Assembly (NCBI RefSeq): GCF_001735715.1 | Contig: NZ_CP017259.1 | Span: 1,671,501-1,735,500, forward strand | Source of the DNA: Formosa sp. Hel3_A1_48 | Lineage (GTDB): Bacteria > Bacteroidota > Bacteroidia > Flavobacteriales > Flavobacteriaceae | Direction of reading: 5' to 3' | DNA: 64,000 nucleotides | Shown here: in pieces, positions 8,937 to 16,356 of the stretch | Layout of the letters: each line of letters starts with the position of its first letter | Position numbering within the stretch: the first letter of the stretch is position 1 | The notes under the pieces: generated by a model | Seen by the model: only the letters and a program-made list of their open reading frames with translations | Told to the model about the DNA's origin: nothing | The model's database searches: none | Made by a program: the position numbers and the translations under genes

Positions 8937-11335
8937 TTAATAATTGAGTTTAAGATTTAATAAAAAATTTCTACCTAGATCATCAGCATAATAACGCAAT
9001 AGATTTAGGTAGCTTCTGTAGGAGGTATTTAATAAATTTGTCACCTCTAATCCTACTTTTAGAGCTGCTGTTTTCGATACTTTAAAATCCATACTACCGT
9101 TTAACTTTAACAAATGATATGCGTTTGGTGGTGTGCTTATATCGAGTGTTTCTGTTGTTTCTAGTACTGGAATATAGACTTCAAAATTATTATCTGGGTA
9201 CTCATTTTGAGCAAACACATATTCGCTCTCTAAGGATAATTTCAGATTGTTTAATTTTTGATTAGAATATGAAATTTGATTTTTTGTATTGACAGGTGGC
9301 ATATTTATTAAAGGCAGATTGTTGCCTCGTTCATATCCTTTGACTAATGATAATTGATGAGTGAATTTCAAAGCCTTGTTTAAATTGTAGCTGGCATCTA
9401 TATCCACACCAAAAAGTTGTACTTCGGTTTGTCGGTATTCCCAAACTTGAAAATTTCCTCTAATAGTCTCTCTTAAGCCAATTGGTTCAATTAGAATAAA
9501 ATCTTGAATAAGGTTGTAGAACGGGTTGACTGAGAAATTAAAGCGTTCACTTTCGAACCTATACGTCAAATCCGTTTTATGTCCAATTTCAGATTTAAAA
9601 CGCAAGTCACCTAATTCAATTCGAGCTATGGCGTGGTGTAAACCATCGCTAAAAAGCTCAGAGGGGTTAGGCGCTCTGGAAGCCATTGATTGGTTGAAGA
9701 ACAGGGACGAATTTTCACTAATATTATAGTTGAATCCTAGAGTTGCTGAAAGATTATTAAACTCCAGTTTTGGGTTAGTGAGTAATTGGGTGCTTAACTC
9801 ATTCACTACAATATCAGGAAATAAAAGATCATATCCACGTTCAATCCATACCGAGGTTTTGTAATATTTAAAAGCATCTATAAAACTATAATCAAAACGA
9901 ATTCCAGATTCTACTTGCCATTTGTCATTAATTTTATAATCTCCAATAATGTAGACTCCATAATCATATTTATCATAGTCTGGAATTAATCGTCTTATTC
10001 CAGTATCTGGATTGGCGAAATTTGTTTGAAATCGGCCCATTATTCCGTACTTAAGTTCTAAGGCGTCATAAGCCTTTTTAACATCCACCAAAACAGTATG
10101 GGTGTCCAGTTCCAAATCTAATGCCGGCGTATCTCGATCATTCCCTCTTCGAATGTCGTACTCGAAGCGTTTATTTTTTTGATAATCGTATTGAAAATTC
10201 ACTCTACCTAGGCTTTCGAAATTTTTAAACCCTTTAATACGAGCAAGCTGATGTTTTACATCTTGATTGGGGTACTCAATATCATAGGTAAAGTTTCTGA
10301 TTATTAGCGGCTCGCTACTGTTTATAGCTCTTATTTGAGAGGAGGCATTAGCAGCATGTGCGGAGCGTAAAATACCTATAGTTGTATTGTAATAGGAATA
10401 ATACCCTTCTAAGCCATAATCAAATCGATTCAATCCCAAACGAAAGGAAAGGTCTTTTTCCATTAAAGCTGTATTACTCAAAATATAGTCGGCAGATTCT
10501 ACATCTCCAAAGCGCTTTAGTGTACCTTGGACGGTGCTGTACCAGCCATTTTTAAAGCTTTTAGTGAGTTGAGAAGTTACACCTCCGCCACGTCCGTTAG
10601 AGGCCGCAGTTCCAATCGTTTTTCCATAGAGACTGTCTTTTACTGCGGTTTTTAATCCTTCACAATAATAATTCCACCCATGGCATCACCGCCATATTGC
10701 AAAGCGCTTGCACTTTTTACAAGGGTTAAGCGCCCAACTGAGTTGACATCAATATTGGGTGCGTGCTCTTTCCCCCATTCTTGGTCTTGCATCCGTACTC
10801 CATTATTGATCATGATAATCCGACTGCTGTGTAGTCCATTGATGATGGGTTTTACAATCCCATTGCCTTTATTTAATGAAGAGACCCCACTCAAGCTGTT
10901 CAGCGCATCACCCAGTGTTCCAGCACTATACTGTTCTAGAGTTTCCTGATTTATATTTTTCTCAAGTACAGTAGTTGTTTTATTTTCGTAGGCCTTACCT
11001 TCCAAAATAATCTCATTGAGTTCCTCTAGGTGATGTTCAAGCTTAAAATCCCGTACGCTGTCCCCTGAAATTTTCAATGAAAAGGTCTTTGGCGTACAAG
11101 ACGAATGCAGAACCTTAATGGAATATGAGGTATTGGGGCAAAGGTTTGAAATGGAGTAGACCCCATCCAATGAAGTTTGCACTACTGTTTCAGTTTCTGC
11201 TACCACAAGGGTTGCACCTGACAATAGAGACCCATCATGTAGGTCTATAACCTTACCTGAAAGGGTGTGTGAACAATTTTGGGATGCTGTTGTCAGCTGA
11301 GCTAATAACAACACGACTAAGGCGTATGTGCGCAT
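8937..11335 (-). pseudogene. TonB-dependent receptor interrupted by a one-base frameshift
   Basis: Outer-membrane TonB-dependent receptor read in two frames. The N-terminal part (10652-11335) has a signal peptide, a carboxypeptidase-like domain (SGKVIDLHDGSLLSGATLVV) and the plug (DALNSLSGVSSLNKGNGIV, INGLHSSRIIMINNGVRMQD), and stops after GGIIIVKD. The rest (8937 to about 10660) continues in another frame as EGLKTAVKDSLYGKTIG with no loss of homologous sequence, then the beta-barrel ending in aromatic-terminated NFLLNLKLNY. Restoring one base near 10658-10663 (GTGAAGGA to GTGGAAGGA in the coding strand) joins the halves into a protein of about 799 residues, a normal receptor length. The total span of 2399 bases is one short of a multiple of three. 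This is either a recent inactivation or a sequencing/assembly error. Context suggests metal uptake. Confidence 0.85.
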
Positions 11336-11374
11336 AATTTTTTTTCATTAACATTTAAAATTTGGGGAATGACG

Positions 11375-11683
11375 TTATGAAAAAAATGGGGGAGCCCGCA
11401 GTTGTTTATTGGTTAGGTAAAAGGTATTTAATTGTAATGCTTCAAATGTACCATTGAGTTTAACATCTGCAACGGATTCATTAAAATCAGGAAAGTCAGC
11501 GATTTTGAAGTCGAATGATAAAAGATTAAAGTCGCAAACATCACAACTCGCTATGCTTTGGTGGATATGAGCTTCGTTTTCAGAACAAACAATGTGCTCA
11601 TGTTCTCCAAAGTGGTGGTAAAACGTTATAATAGTAGGCAGCAGTAATAGCAGCAGCAATAGGCTAGCTAAATATTTCTTCAC
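11375..11683 (-). CDS. Small exported His/Cys-rich protein, putative metal binder
   Basis: About 102 residues when started at the GTG at 11683, which gives a classic signal sequence (MKKYLASLLLLLLLLPT). The frame extends to a GTG at 11707, but that would put eight extra residues before the signal. Just after the signal comes a dense potential metal-binding segment: YHHFGEHEHIVC, then HIHQSIASCDVCDF, containing six His and three Cys within about 32 residues. The C-terminal part is a short unremarkable segment. It is 39 bases upstream of the TonB receptor on the same strand and likely the first gene of that operon. In Flavobacteriaceae, small His-rich exported proteins before a TonB receptor are typical of zinc or copper acquisition loci; the metal here is not determined. 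Confidence 0.7.
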   Translation of the reverse strand: MKKYLASLLLLLLLLPTIITFYHHFGEHEHIVCSENEAHIHQSIASCDVCDFNLLSFDFKIADFPDFNESVADVKLNGTFEALQLNTFYLTNKQLRAPPFFS

Positions 11684-11708
11684 TATTTCAACTTTATTTA
11701 TCACCACA

Positions 11709-11716
11709 CAAAATTA
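11709..11716 (-). promoter_or_regulatory. Candidate -7 element for the metal-uptake operon
   Basis: Read on the minus strand this is TAATTTTG, a match to TAnnTTTG, about 25 bases before the preferred GTG start at 11683. That placement argues against the longer start at 11707. No convincing -33 element or Zur/Fur box was recognised. Confidence 0.35.
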
Positions 11717-11755
11717 ATAAAAATAAACCAAATCGAGCTTATTTTAATTTAAGAG

Positions 11756-11842
11756 TTATTCATTCAAGCCTTCTTCTGATGATTGATCGCCTTGTGGGAG
11801 TTTAAGAACAGACTCCGCAAAAGCGGTATTTAATTTTAGAAT
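11756..11842 (-). pseudogene. Possible remnant of a gene's 3' end
   Basis: In the gap downstream of the wecA-like gene, a 28-codon minus-strand frame reads ILKLNTAFAESVLKLPQG and continues DQSSEEGLNE before its stop. It has no start codon but looks protein-like (amphipathic helix, acidic C-terminus), in the style of the C-terminal end of a sugar-nucleotide or PLP aminotransferase. It could be the scar of a deleted polysaccharide gene or pure chance. Too short to assign. Confidence 0.25.
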
Positions 11843-11875
11843 TTAACCAAGATCTTTGTGTACTTGTTCTAAACA

Positions 11876-12982
11876 CTACACACTGCTGTAGGGGGTTTTT
11901 TTGTCAAATTCCTTTTGTTGCTGACGTCTTAAATAAAGTCTGAGGCACGATATAGCAAAAAGTAAAGTTAGAAACACCACAAAAAATAATGCTATAAAGT
12001 TAATAGCTGATATCCAAAATGCAAGATATGAAAATAAGGCAATTATGAACAAGGACATTAGGCTAATGAGTATCGATGACATTAGATGCGAATTCGTGAG
12101 CATCAGTAGTAAATGGTGGGTATGCCATCTGTCTGGATCAAAAGGACTCTGTCCTAAAGTTAAGCGGAATAAATAGATGCTTGCAGTATCGATCATTGGA
12201 TACAAGAAAATAGTCATTGGTGCTATCGGTAAAATTGATTTGTGTATTAGCCTTTGAATTATAGGCTCATTACTCGTAACCACCATCATAGTCATTAAAA
12301 ACAACAGAAATCCAATAAAAAGAGCACCAGAATCACCCATAAACACCTTTCGTTTGTTGCTGAAATTAAAAGGGAGATAAGCTAAAATAATACCTATCAT
12401 AAGAATGCAAATTCCAAAACAGGCTTTATAGTCCAATACCCAAAAAATAACAGCAAAAGAAGTGAACGCTATGATGGAAATAAACCCTGAAAGCCCATCA
12501 ATACCGTCAATTAAATTGAATGAATTAATCATAAAAACGCCGATAAATACAGTAAAAGGGAAACCAAACCATAAAGGTAATTCGTATAGGCCTAAAAATC
12601 CATTGAGATTTGTTAACACCAAATCATCGGCAATGACAGCAGCAATGATGATGAAAATCTCGTAGACTAATTTTCTTTTTGCACTCATTATTTTTAAATC
12701 ATCCCAAAAACCAATAATGGTAAGCAAGACCAAACAGATTGTCAAATAAAAAAAACTCCGCACATCCTTCACGAAGTTTATGATTGGTAAACATCCAACC
12801 AAGAATAAAAACAAAAAAACAATACCTGCTGAGTTTGGCACAGGAGTTTTGTGTAAGTCTCTTTTTTTTGGTCTTCCAAATATCCTAAATATTAGAATAA
12901 AGCGTCTAAATGAATTGATCGCGAAAACACCCAAAAGCATAGTCGTAATCAAGTAAGCAGAGATAAATTCAATTGAATACAA
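11876..12982 (-). CDS. WecA/MraY-family undecaprenyl-phosphate phosphoglycosyltransferase
   Basis: 368-residue polytopic membrane enzyme (about ten or eleven hydrophobic segments) that transfers a HexNAc-1-phosphate from a UDP-sugar to undecaprenyl phosphate, starting a glycan repeat unit at the cytoplasmic face. Family motifs are all present: HKTPVPNSAGIVF near residue 44, the DD motif in FWDDLKIMSAKRK, NSFNLIDGIDGLSG (the catalytic-loop Asp), GDSGALFIGF, and DRWHTHHLLL near the C-terminus. The frame starts at a TTG at 12982; the first ATG lies inside the first membrane segment, so TTG is preferred. It is the only recognisable initiating transferase next to the polysaccharide locus and is divergent from it. 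Substrate (GlcNAc or another HexNAc) is not determined. Confidence 0.88.
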   Translation of the reverse strand: MYSIEFISAYLITTMLLGVFAINSFRRFILIFRIFGRPKKRDLHKTPVPNSAGIVFLFLFLVGCLPIINFVKDVRSFFYLTICLVLLTIIGFWDDLKIMSAKRKLVYEIFIIIAAVIADDLVLTNLNGFLGLYELPLWFGFPFTVFIGVFMINSFNLIDGIDGLSGFISIIAFTSFAVIFWVLDYKACFGICILMIGIILAYLPFNFSNKRKVFMGDSGALFIGFLLFLMTMMVVTSNEPIIQRLIHKSILPIAPMTIFLYPMIDTASIYLFRLTLGQSPFDPDRWHTHHLLLMLTNSHLMSSILISLMSLFIIALFSYLAFWISAINFIALFFVVFLTLLFAISCLRLYLRRQQQKEFDKKTPYSSV

Positions 12983-13041
12983 AGCGAAATATTTTAAGCA
13001 AATATAGCCTTAATTAAACAAATTTAATTAAAAAATTGTAT

Positions 13042-13049
13042 TATTTTTG
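13042..13049 (+). promoter_or_regulatory. Candidate -7 element ahead of the polysaccharide regulator pair
   Basis: TATTTTTG matches the Bacteroidota TAnnTTTG -7 element, 25 bases before the ATG at 13074, implying a short leader. The -33 TTG is not obvious. The position makes it a sensible promoter for the Kelch/HTH-upxY pair. Confidence 0.42.
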
Positions 13050-13073
13050 CGATATTAAAACTATATTAGTAGT

Positions 13074-14384
13074 ATGATAGTAAGGCTATTTTTTTTATTA
13101 AATTTCTTTTTTGTTTGTTCTGTTTCAGCTCATCAAAAACAACTTAAAGCGGTGCCACAGGATTCAACACGAGTTTTTTTTCTTGGATCCAAAGAAATTA
13201 TAATTAGAGATTTTCAAAATAATATTCCAGACACCTTACACATCAATGCAGGCCTTAATTTAGAGATTAGCAACACAAAACTTGTATTTAAAAAAAACAC
13301 CCCATATTTAGTCTCATTAGGCAGTGGGATGGTTTGGGAATTGACTAATGATTCCATCAAAAGAATAGACAATTCCTTTGATCATAAGATGAGCTATAGA
13401 TCGGATATTTTTGTAAAGAACGATACTATTTTTAAATTCGGGGGGTACGGGTTTTGGAGTGCGCGCAACTTTTTTACGTATTTTTCTGAAACAACCAATG
13501 AGTGGGAGTTTTATAATATTAACGAAGAATCTTATCTCCCACCTGGTTTGAGTCATTTCAATTCCACTTTAGTTGGTGATTTTTATTTTGTTTCGAGGGG
13601 AACTACTATTGATTTGCACAATGGGACAGAATACATTGTAAACAATAATGTATGGAGATTTGATTTTAACAATAAGACGTGGACCGACTTAGGGACTTCT
13701 AAATTCATCTCATACCAAGATAATGAGTACATAGATATTGGTAATGGACGTCACCTCTTTTATGGTAGAACTAGTCCTGATATCGACGGTATGTATGTAC
13801 TAGATTATGGTTCAAATACCATAGAACAATACGATGACGCGAGTCATATTTTATCAATTGGACAAGGCTTCTTTGCTCGCGATTCTATTTACAATTTTCG
13901 AAATAACAACTTTATTGCTATGCAACTTAGTGATTTTACGGGCAAAGCTACCTCCATTTCTTCTATGTATGTGGATGCCAATACGCTGTTTAAAAGTTTA
14001 ACTGTTGTAGTTGTTGTTATAATTTTTATTTTGCTTTTTGGCCTTGTATTTTTGTACAACCAAAACAGGAAACGACCCAGGCTTGTTGATTCAGGCTTTC
14101 GTTTTGATCGTGTGTTTTATCCACTCTCAGTTGCTGAGCACAAAGTTTTAACCATGCTGCTTTACAGCAAAAACGTGAATTCTAAATTAGTTTTGAATGA
14201 GCTTTATGATAAGTCTTTAAGCACAGCACAGAATAATCGAAAAAAGTTAGAAATCATCCATTCATTAAATCAAAAATTAGAACGTGTTTTTAAGACCAAA
14301 GATTTTATACGTTCCAAAAAAAGTACAAAAGATCAGCGTGTTCTCATTTACTATACAAACTATAGAAAAGAATTTATACTGTGA
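13074..14384 (+). CDS. Membrane protein with periplasmic Kelch-like domain and cytoplasmic HTH-like tail; putative sensor-regulator
   Basis: 436 residues with a clear one-pass architecture. A signal peptide spans 1-19. An exported beta-propeller-like part covers about 30-300, with Kelch/galactose-oxidase-like blades (NEWEFYNINE near 142, NNVWRFDFNNKTWTDLG near 191-207, GMYVLDYGSNTIEQYD near 239). One membrane helix lies at about 308-328 (VVVVVIIFILLFGLVFL), a basic stop-transfer NRKRPR follows, and then a cytoplasmic domain of about 95 residues. The latter (LSVAEHKVLTMLL, LVLNELYDKSLSTAQNNRKKL, then a strand VLIYYTNY) has the layout of a winged helix-turn-helix. Its stop codon overlaps the upxY GTG by four bases, so the two are translationally coupled. 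I infer a membrane-embedded regulator of the polysaccharide operon. I know of no characterised homologue. Confidence 0.72.
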   Translation: MIVRLFFLLNFFFVCSVSAHQKQLKAVPQDSTRVFFLGSKEIIIRDFQNNIPDTLHINAGLNLEISNTKLVFKKNTPYLVSLGSGMVWELTNDSIKRIDNSFDHKMSYRSDIFVKNDTIFKFGGYGFWSARNFFTYFSETTNEWEFYNINEESYLPPGLSHFNSTLVGDFYFVSRGTTIDLHNGTEYIVNNNVWRFDFNNKTWTDLGTSKFISYQDNEYIDIGNGRHLFYGRTSPDIDGMYVLDYGSNTIEQYDDASHILSIGQGFFARDSIYNFRNNNFIAMQLSDFTGKATSISSMYVDANTLFKSLTVVVVVIIFILLFGLVFLYNQNRKRPRLVDSGFRFDRVFYPLSVAEHKVLTMLLYSKNVNSKLVLNELYDKSLSTAQNNRKKLEIIHSLNQKLERVFKTKDFIRSKKSTKDQRVLIYYTNYRKEFIL

Positions 14385-14842
14385 TTGACAAGGAAAATTA
14401 TTGGTGGGTTTTGAGGGTTAAAGCCGGGCACGAGCTAAAAGCTGTTTCTGATTTAGAGCATCTTGGTGTTGAGTCGTATACTCCTAGCGTTGAGGTCCTT
14501 CGGCAGTGGAGCGATCGGAAAAAGAAGATTCAAAAGCCTTTGATTTCTCGGCATGTATTTGTAAAGCTAACCGCTGCTCAGGAACGCATCGTTTTCGGCA
14601 GTAGAAGTGTATTGGGCTATATGAATGTACATGGAGCGCGGGCAAGAGTTTGGCCAAAAGAAATTAAACAATTACAGCAGTACTGCAACAACACGCATCA
14701 GGCTTCTGACGTTTCTGTTGGAGCGCATGTTGACGCTCCTGTATTGGGCGTTGATGCAGAAATTGTTGAAGTTAAAAACGGTATTTGCTATTCGGTTTCG
14801 GACTGCGGCCGTTTTAAAATACAGTTTAAACTGGTGCGTTAA
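14381..14842 (+). CDS. UpxY-family NusG-like transcription antiterminator
   Basis: 153 residues. The N-terminal NGN domain shows YWWVLRVKAGHELKAVSDL, LGVESYTPSVEV, the basic SDRKKKIQKPLISRHVFVKL, and VLGYMNVHGARARVWPKEI. A degenerate KOW-like C-terminal region (LGVDAEIVEVKNGICYSV) follows. UpxY proteins are NusG paralogues that allow RNA polymerase to read through the untranslated leader of the adjacent capsule operon. The GTG start (GTGATTGAC) overlaps the preceding stop by four bases. The gene sits immediately before the polysaccharide operon, and a strong terminator hairpin includes its own stop codon, consistent with operon-specific antitermination. Confidence 0.9.
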   Translation: MIDKENYWWVLRVKAGHELKAVSDLEHLGVESYTPSVEVLRQWSDRKKKIQKPLISRHVFVKLTAAQERIVFGSRSVLGYMNVHGARARVWPKEIKQLQQYCNNTHQASDVSVGAHVDAPVLGVDAEIVEVKNGICYSVSDCGRFKIQFKLVR

Positions 14843-14859
14843 GACAGCGCCAGTTTTTT
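14828..14859 (+). terminator. Intrinsic terminator/attenuator overlapping the upxY stop codon
   Basis: Arms AAACTGGTGC (14828-14837) and GCGCCAGTTT (14847-14856) form a 10-bp stem with one G-U pair and a 9-base loop, followed by more T residues. The upxY TAA (14840-14842) lies in the loop. It separates the regulator pair from the biosynthesis genes and is a natural target for UpxY-mediated read-through. Confidence 0.82.
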
Positions 14860-14871
14860 ATATACTTTTAT

Positions 14872-14912
14872 AGGGTCATGGGACACCCTGCGGCGAAGCC
14901 GTAAATTTTTTT
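14872..14912 (+). promoter_or_regulatory. Structured leader hairpins upstream of the polysaccharide operon
   Basis: After the terminator the leader has two further short inverted repeats: AGGGT/ACCCT (14872-14876 with 14885-14889) and CGGC-GAA-GCCG (14891-14901), the latter followed by TAAATTTTTTT. They resemble a weak second terminator or a pause/loading signal. The functional reading is inferred; the inverted repeats are seen directly. Confidence 0.45.
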
Positions 14913-14938
14913 AAATACAATCTAAACTAAAAGCCACT

Positions 14939-15367
14939 ATGTCAAAACCAAAAGCTGTCATCGTATCTGGTTATTTTAACCCAATCCACAAGGGCCATTT
15001 GGAATACATCAATAACGCCAAGGCACTTGCAGATGTTTTAATTGTTATTGTCAATTCAGATCATCAGCGCGCGCTGAAAGGCAGTAAAGAATTCCAAAAT
15101 GAAGCGGAGCGCTTGTTTATTGTTTCCAACATCAAAGCAGTAGACAAGGCCATACTCTCTATTGATAAAGACCGCACTGTGTGTGCAACGCTAGAAAAAA
15201 TAGCAGCCGACTACGGCGCTGTTTACGACTTAGCTTTTGCCAATGGCGGTGATCAAAACAACGACAGCATTCCCGAGCGTCCAACTTGCAGCAAGGTTGG
15301 CATCGCTCTTATTGACGGGCTCGGCGATAAAATTCAATCCAGCAGTTGGTTGCTCAAAAAACTTTAG
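14939..15367 (+). CDS. Cytidylyltransferase-like nucleotidyltransferase
   Basis: 142-residue single-domain enzyme of the HxGH nucleotidyltransferase superfamily (TagD, HldE C-domain, PPAT type). It has the N-terminal GYFNPIHKGHLEYINNAK motif, with the HxGH signature HKGH at about residues 19-22. The segment VIVNSDHQRALKGSKEF and the erwlIVsNI-like ERLFIVSNIKAVD follow. The usual C-terminal ISSSxxR is present only as IQSSSWLLKKL, with no Arg at the expected place. Likely reaction: NTP plus a phosphorylated alcohol or sugar to NDP-activated product and pyrophosphate. First gene after the leader, so it should be controlled by it. It is only distantly related to the two TagD-like copies at 15421 and 24256. 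The substrate is unknown. Confidence 0.8.
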   Translation: MSKPKAVIVSGYFNPIHKGHLEYINNAKALADVLIVIVNSDHQRALKGSKEFQNEAERLFIVSNIKAVDKAILSIDKDRTVCATLEKIAADYGAVYDLAFANGGDQNNDSIPERPTCSKVGIALIDGLGDKIQSSSWLLKKL

Positions 15368-15420
15368 ACAGCTAATCCTTATCAAATACAATTAGCTTAA
15401 ACATTCATAAAAACTGAACT

Positions 15421-15840
15421 ATGACTAAAAAAATAGGCATTACTTTTTCAACCTTCGATCTTCTGCACGCAGGGCATGTAAAGATGTTGGAAGAAGCCAA
15501 AACCCAATGCGATTACCTGATTGTAGGCTTACAATTGGACCCTTCGCTAGACCGTGCAGAAAAAAATGCACCTTCCCAGAGCATTACAGAGCGCTATATT
15601 CAGTTAAAAGGTTGTAAATTTGTAGATGAAATTGTGCCTTATGTTTCTGAACAAGATTTAGAAGACATTCTGCGCGCTTTCAAATTGGATGTACGCATCA
15701 TTGGTGATGAGTACAAAGACAAAGCATTTACAGGAAGAGACTATTGCGAGACCAAAGGCATAGAATTATATTTTAATACTAGAGACCACAGGTTTTCATC
15801 TTCTGGATTGAGAAAACAAGTAAAAACAGCGAAAAACTAA
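15421..15840 (+). CDS. Glycerol-3-phosphate cytidylyltransferase-like protein (copy 1)
   Basis: 139-residue TagD-like nucleotidyltransferase. The signature TFDLLHAGHVKMLEEAK (HAGH near residue 16-19) binds the nucleotide phosphates, ITERYIQLKGCKFVDEIVPY is the family's middle motif, and RDHRFSSSGLRKQV supplies the C-terminal SSSxxR. The length equals that of TagD. It probably makes a CDP-activated polyol or alcohol phosphate, but no CDP-alcohol transferase was recognised in the window. A near-identical copy (roughly 85-90% by eye) lies at 24256-24672. In both places it is directly beside a cupin gene, with the order of the two genes reversed, so the pair probably acts together. It is two bases from the next gene. 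Confidence 0.85.
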   Translation: MTKKIGITFSTFDLLHAGHVKMLEEAKTQCDYLIVGLQLDPSLDRAEKNAPSQSITERYIQLKGCKFVDEIVPYVSEQDLEDILRAFKLDVRIIGDEYKDKAFTGRDYCETKGIELYFNTRDHRFSSSGLRKQVKTAKN

Positions 15841-15842
15841 TT

Positions 15843-16328
15843 ATGGACAAACAGTTTTTTAACGGTATTCGGGTAGAATTGGAATCTTTAGGCTTCAAAA
15901 TCACCGCTGCAGATTTGGAGCGCCCATGGGGTGCCTTTTATTACATCGATGAACGCCAAGCGCAAGCGTTTGCCGATCATTTTTTTAGCGGCTTGGATGT
16001 TGAGGACCTACGAATTGAAGGGAAACTCAGCCCTAAAATCTTGATGGTAAAACCCAATGTAAAGCTCTCTTGGCAATACCACAACCGCCGCGCCGAAATT
16101 TGGCAAGTCTACAAGGGTACAGTGGGAGTTGTACAGAGTGAAACAGATGCAGAAAATGAGATGCAAACCTACCGCTCTGGTGCACAAATTAAACTCAACC
16201 AGGGGGTGCGCCACCGCTTGGTGGGCTTAGATGATTTTGGTGTGGTCGCAGAGATTTGGCAACATACCGATGCTGTTCCTTCAGACGAGGAAGACATCAT
16301 AAGAGTGCAAGACGATTTTGGACGCTAA
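15843..16328 (+). CDS. Cupin protein, mannose-6-phosphate isomerase type II-like (copy 1)
   Basis: 161-residue cytosolic single cupin. The metal-binding cupin motif is visible as SWQYHNRRAEIWQVYKGTVGV (His and Glu ligands near residues 78-85) and the second part as LNQGVRHRLVGLDDFGVVAEIWQHT (His near 121). The N-terminus carries ERPWGAFYYID, a motif shared with the phosphomannose-isomerase branch of type II enzymes. Homologues are often called mannose-6-phosphate isomerase or, loosely, phosphoheptose isomerase; neither activity is demonstrated for this short form. It is paired with a TagD-like gene, as is its close paralogue at 23764-24252. A role in making the sugar or polyol phosphate consumed by the cytidylyltransferase is a reasonable inference. 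Confidence 0.82.
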   Translation: MDKQFFNGIRVELESLGFKITAADLERPWGAFYYIDERQAQAFADHFFSGLDVEDLRIEGKLSPKILMVKPNVKLSWQYHNRRAEIWQVYKGTVGVVQSETDAENEMQTYRSGAQIKLNQGVRHRLVGLDDFGVVAEIWQHTDAVPSDEEDIIRVQDDFGR

Positions 16329-16356
16329 TGAACATTAAAAATACTACATTCAAATT

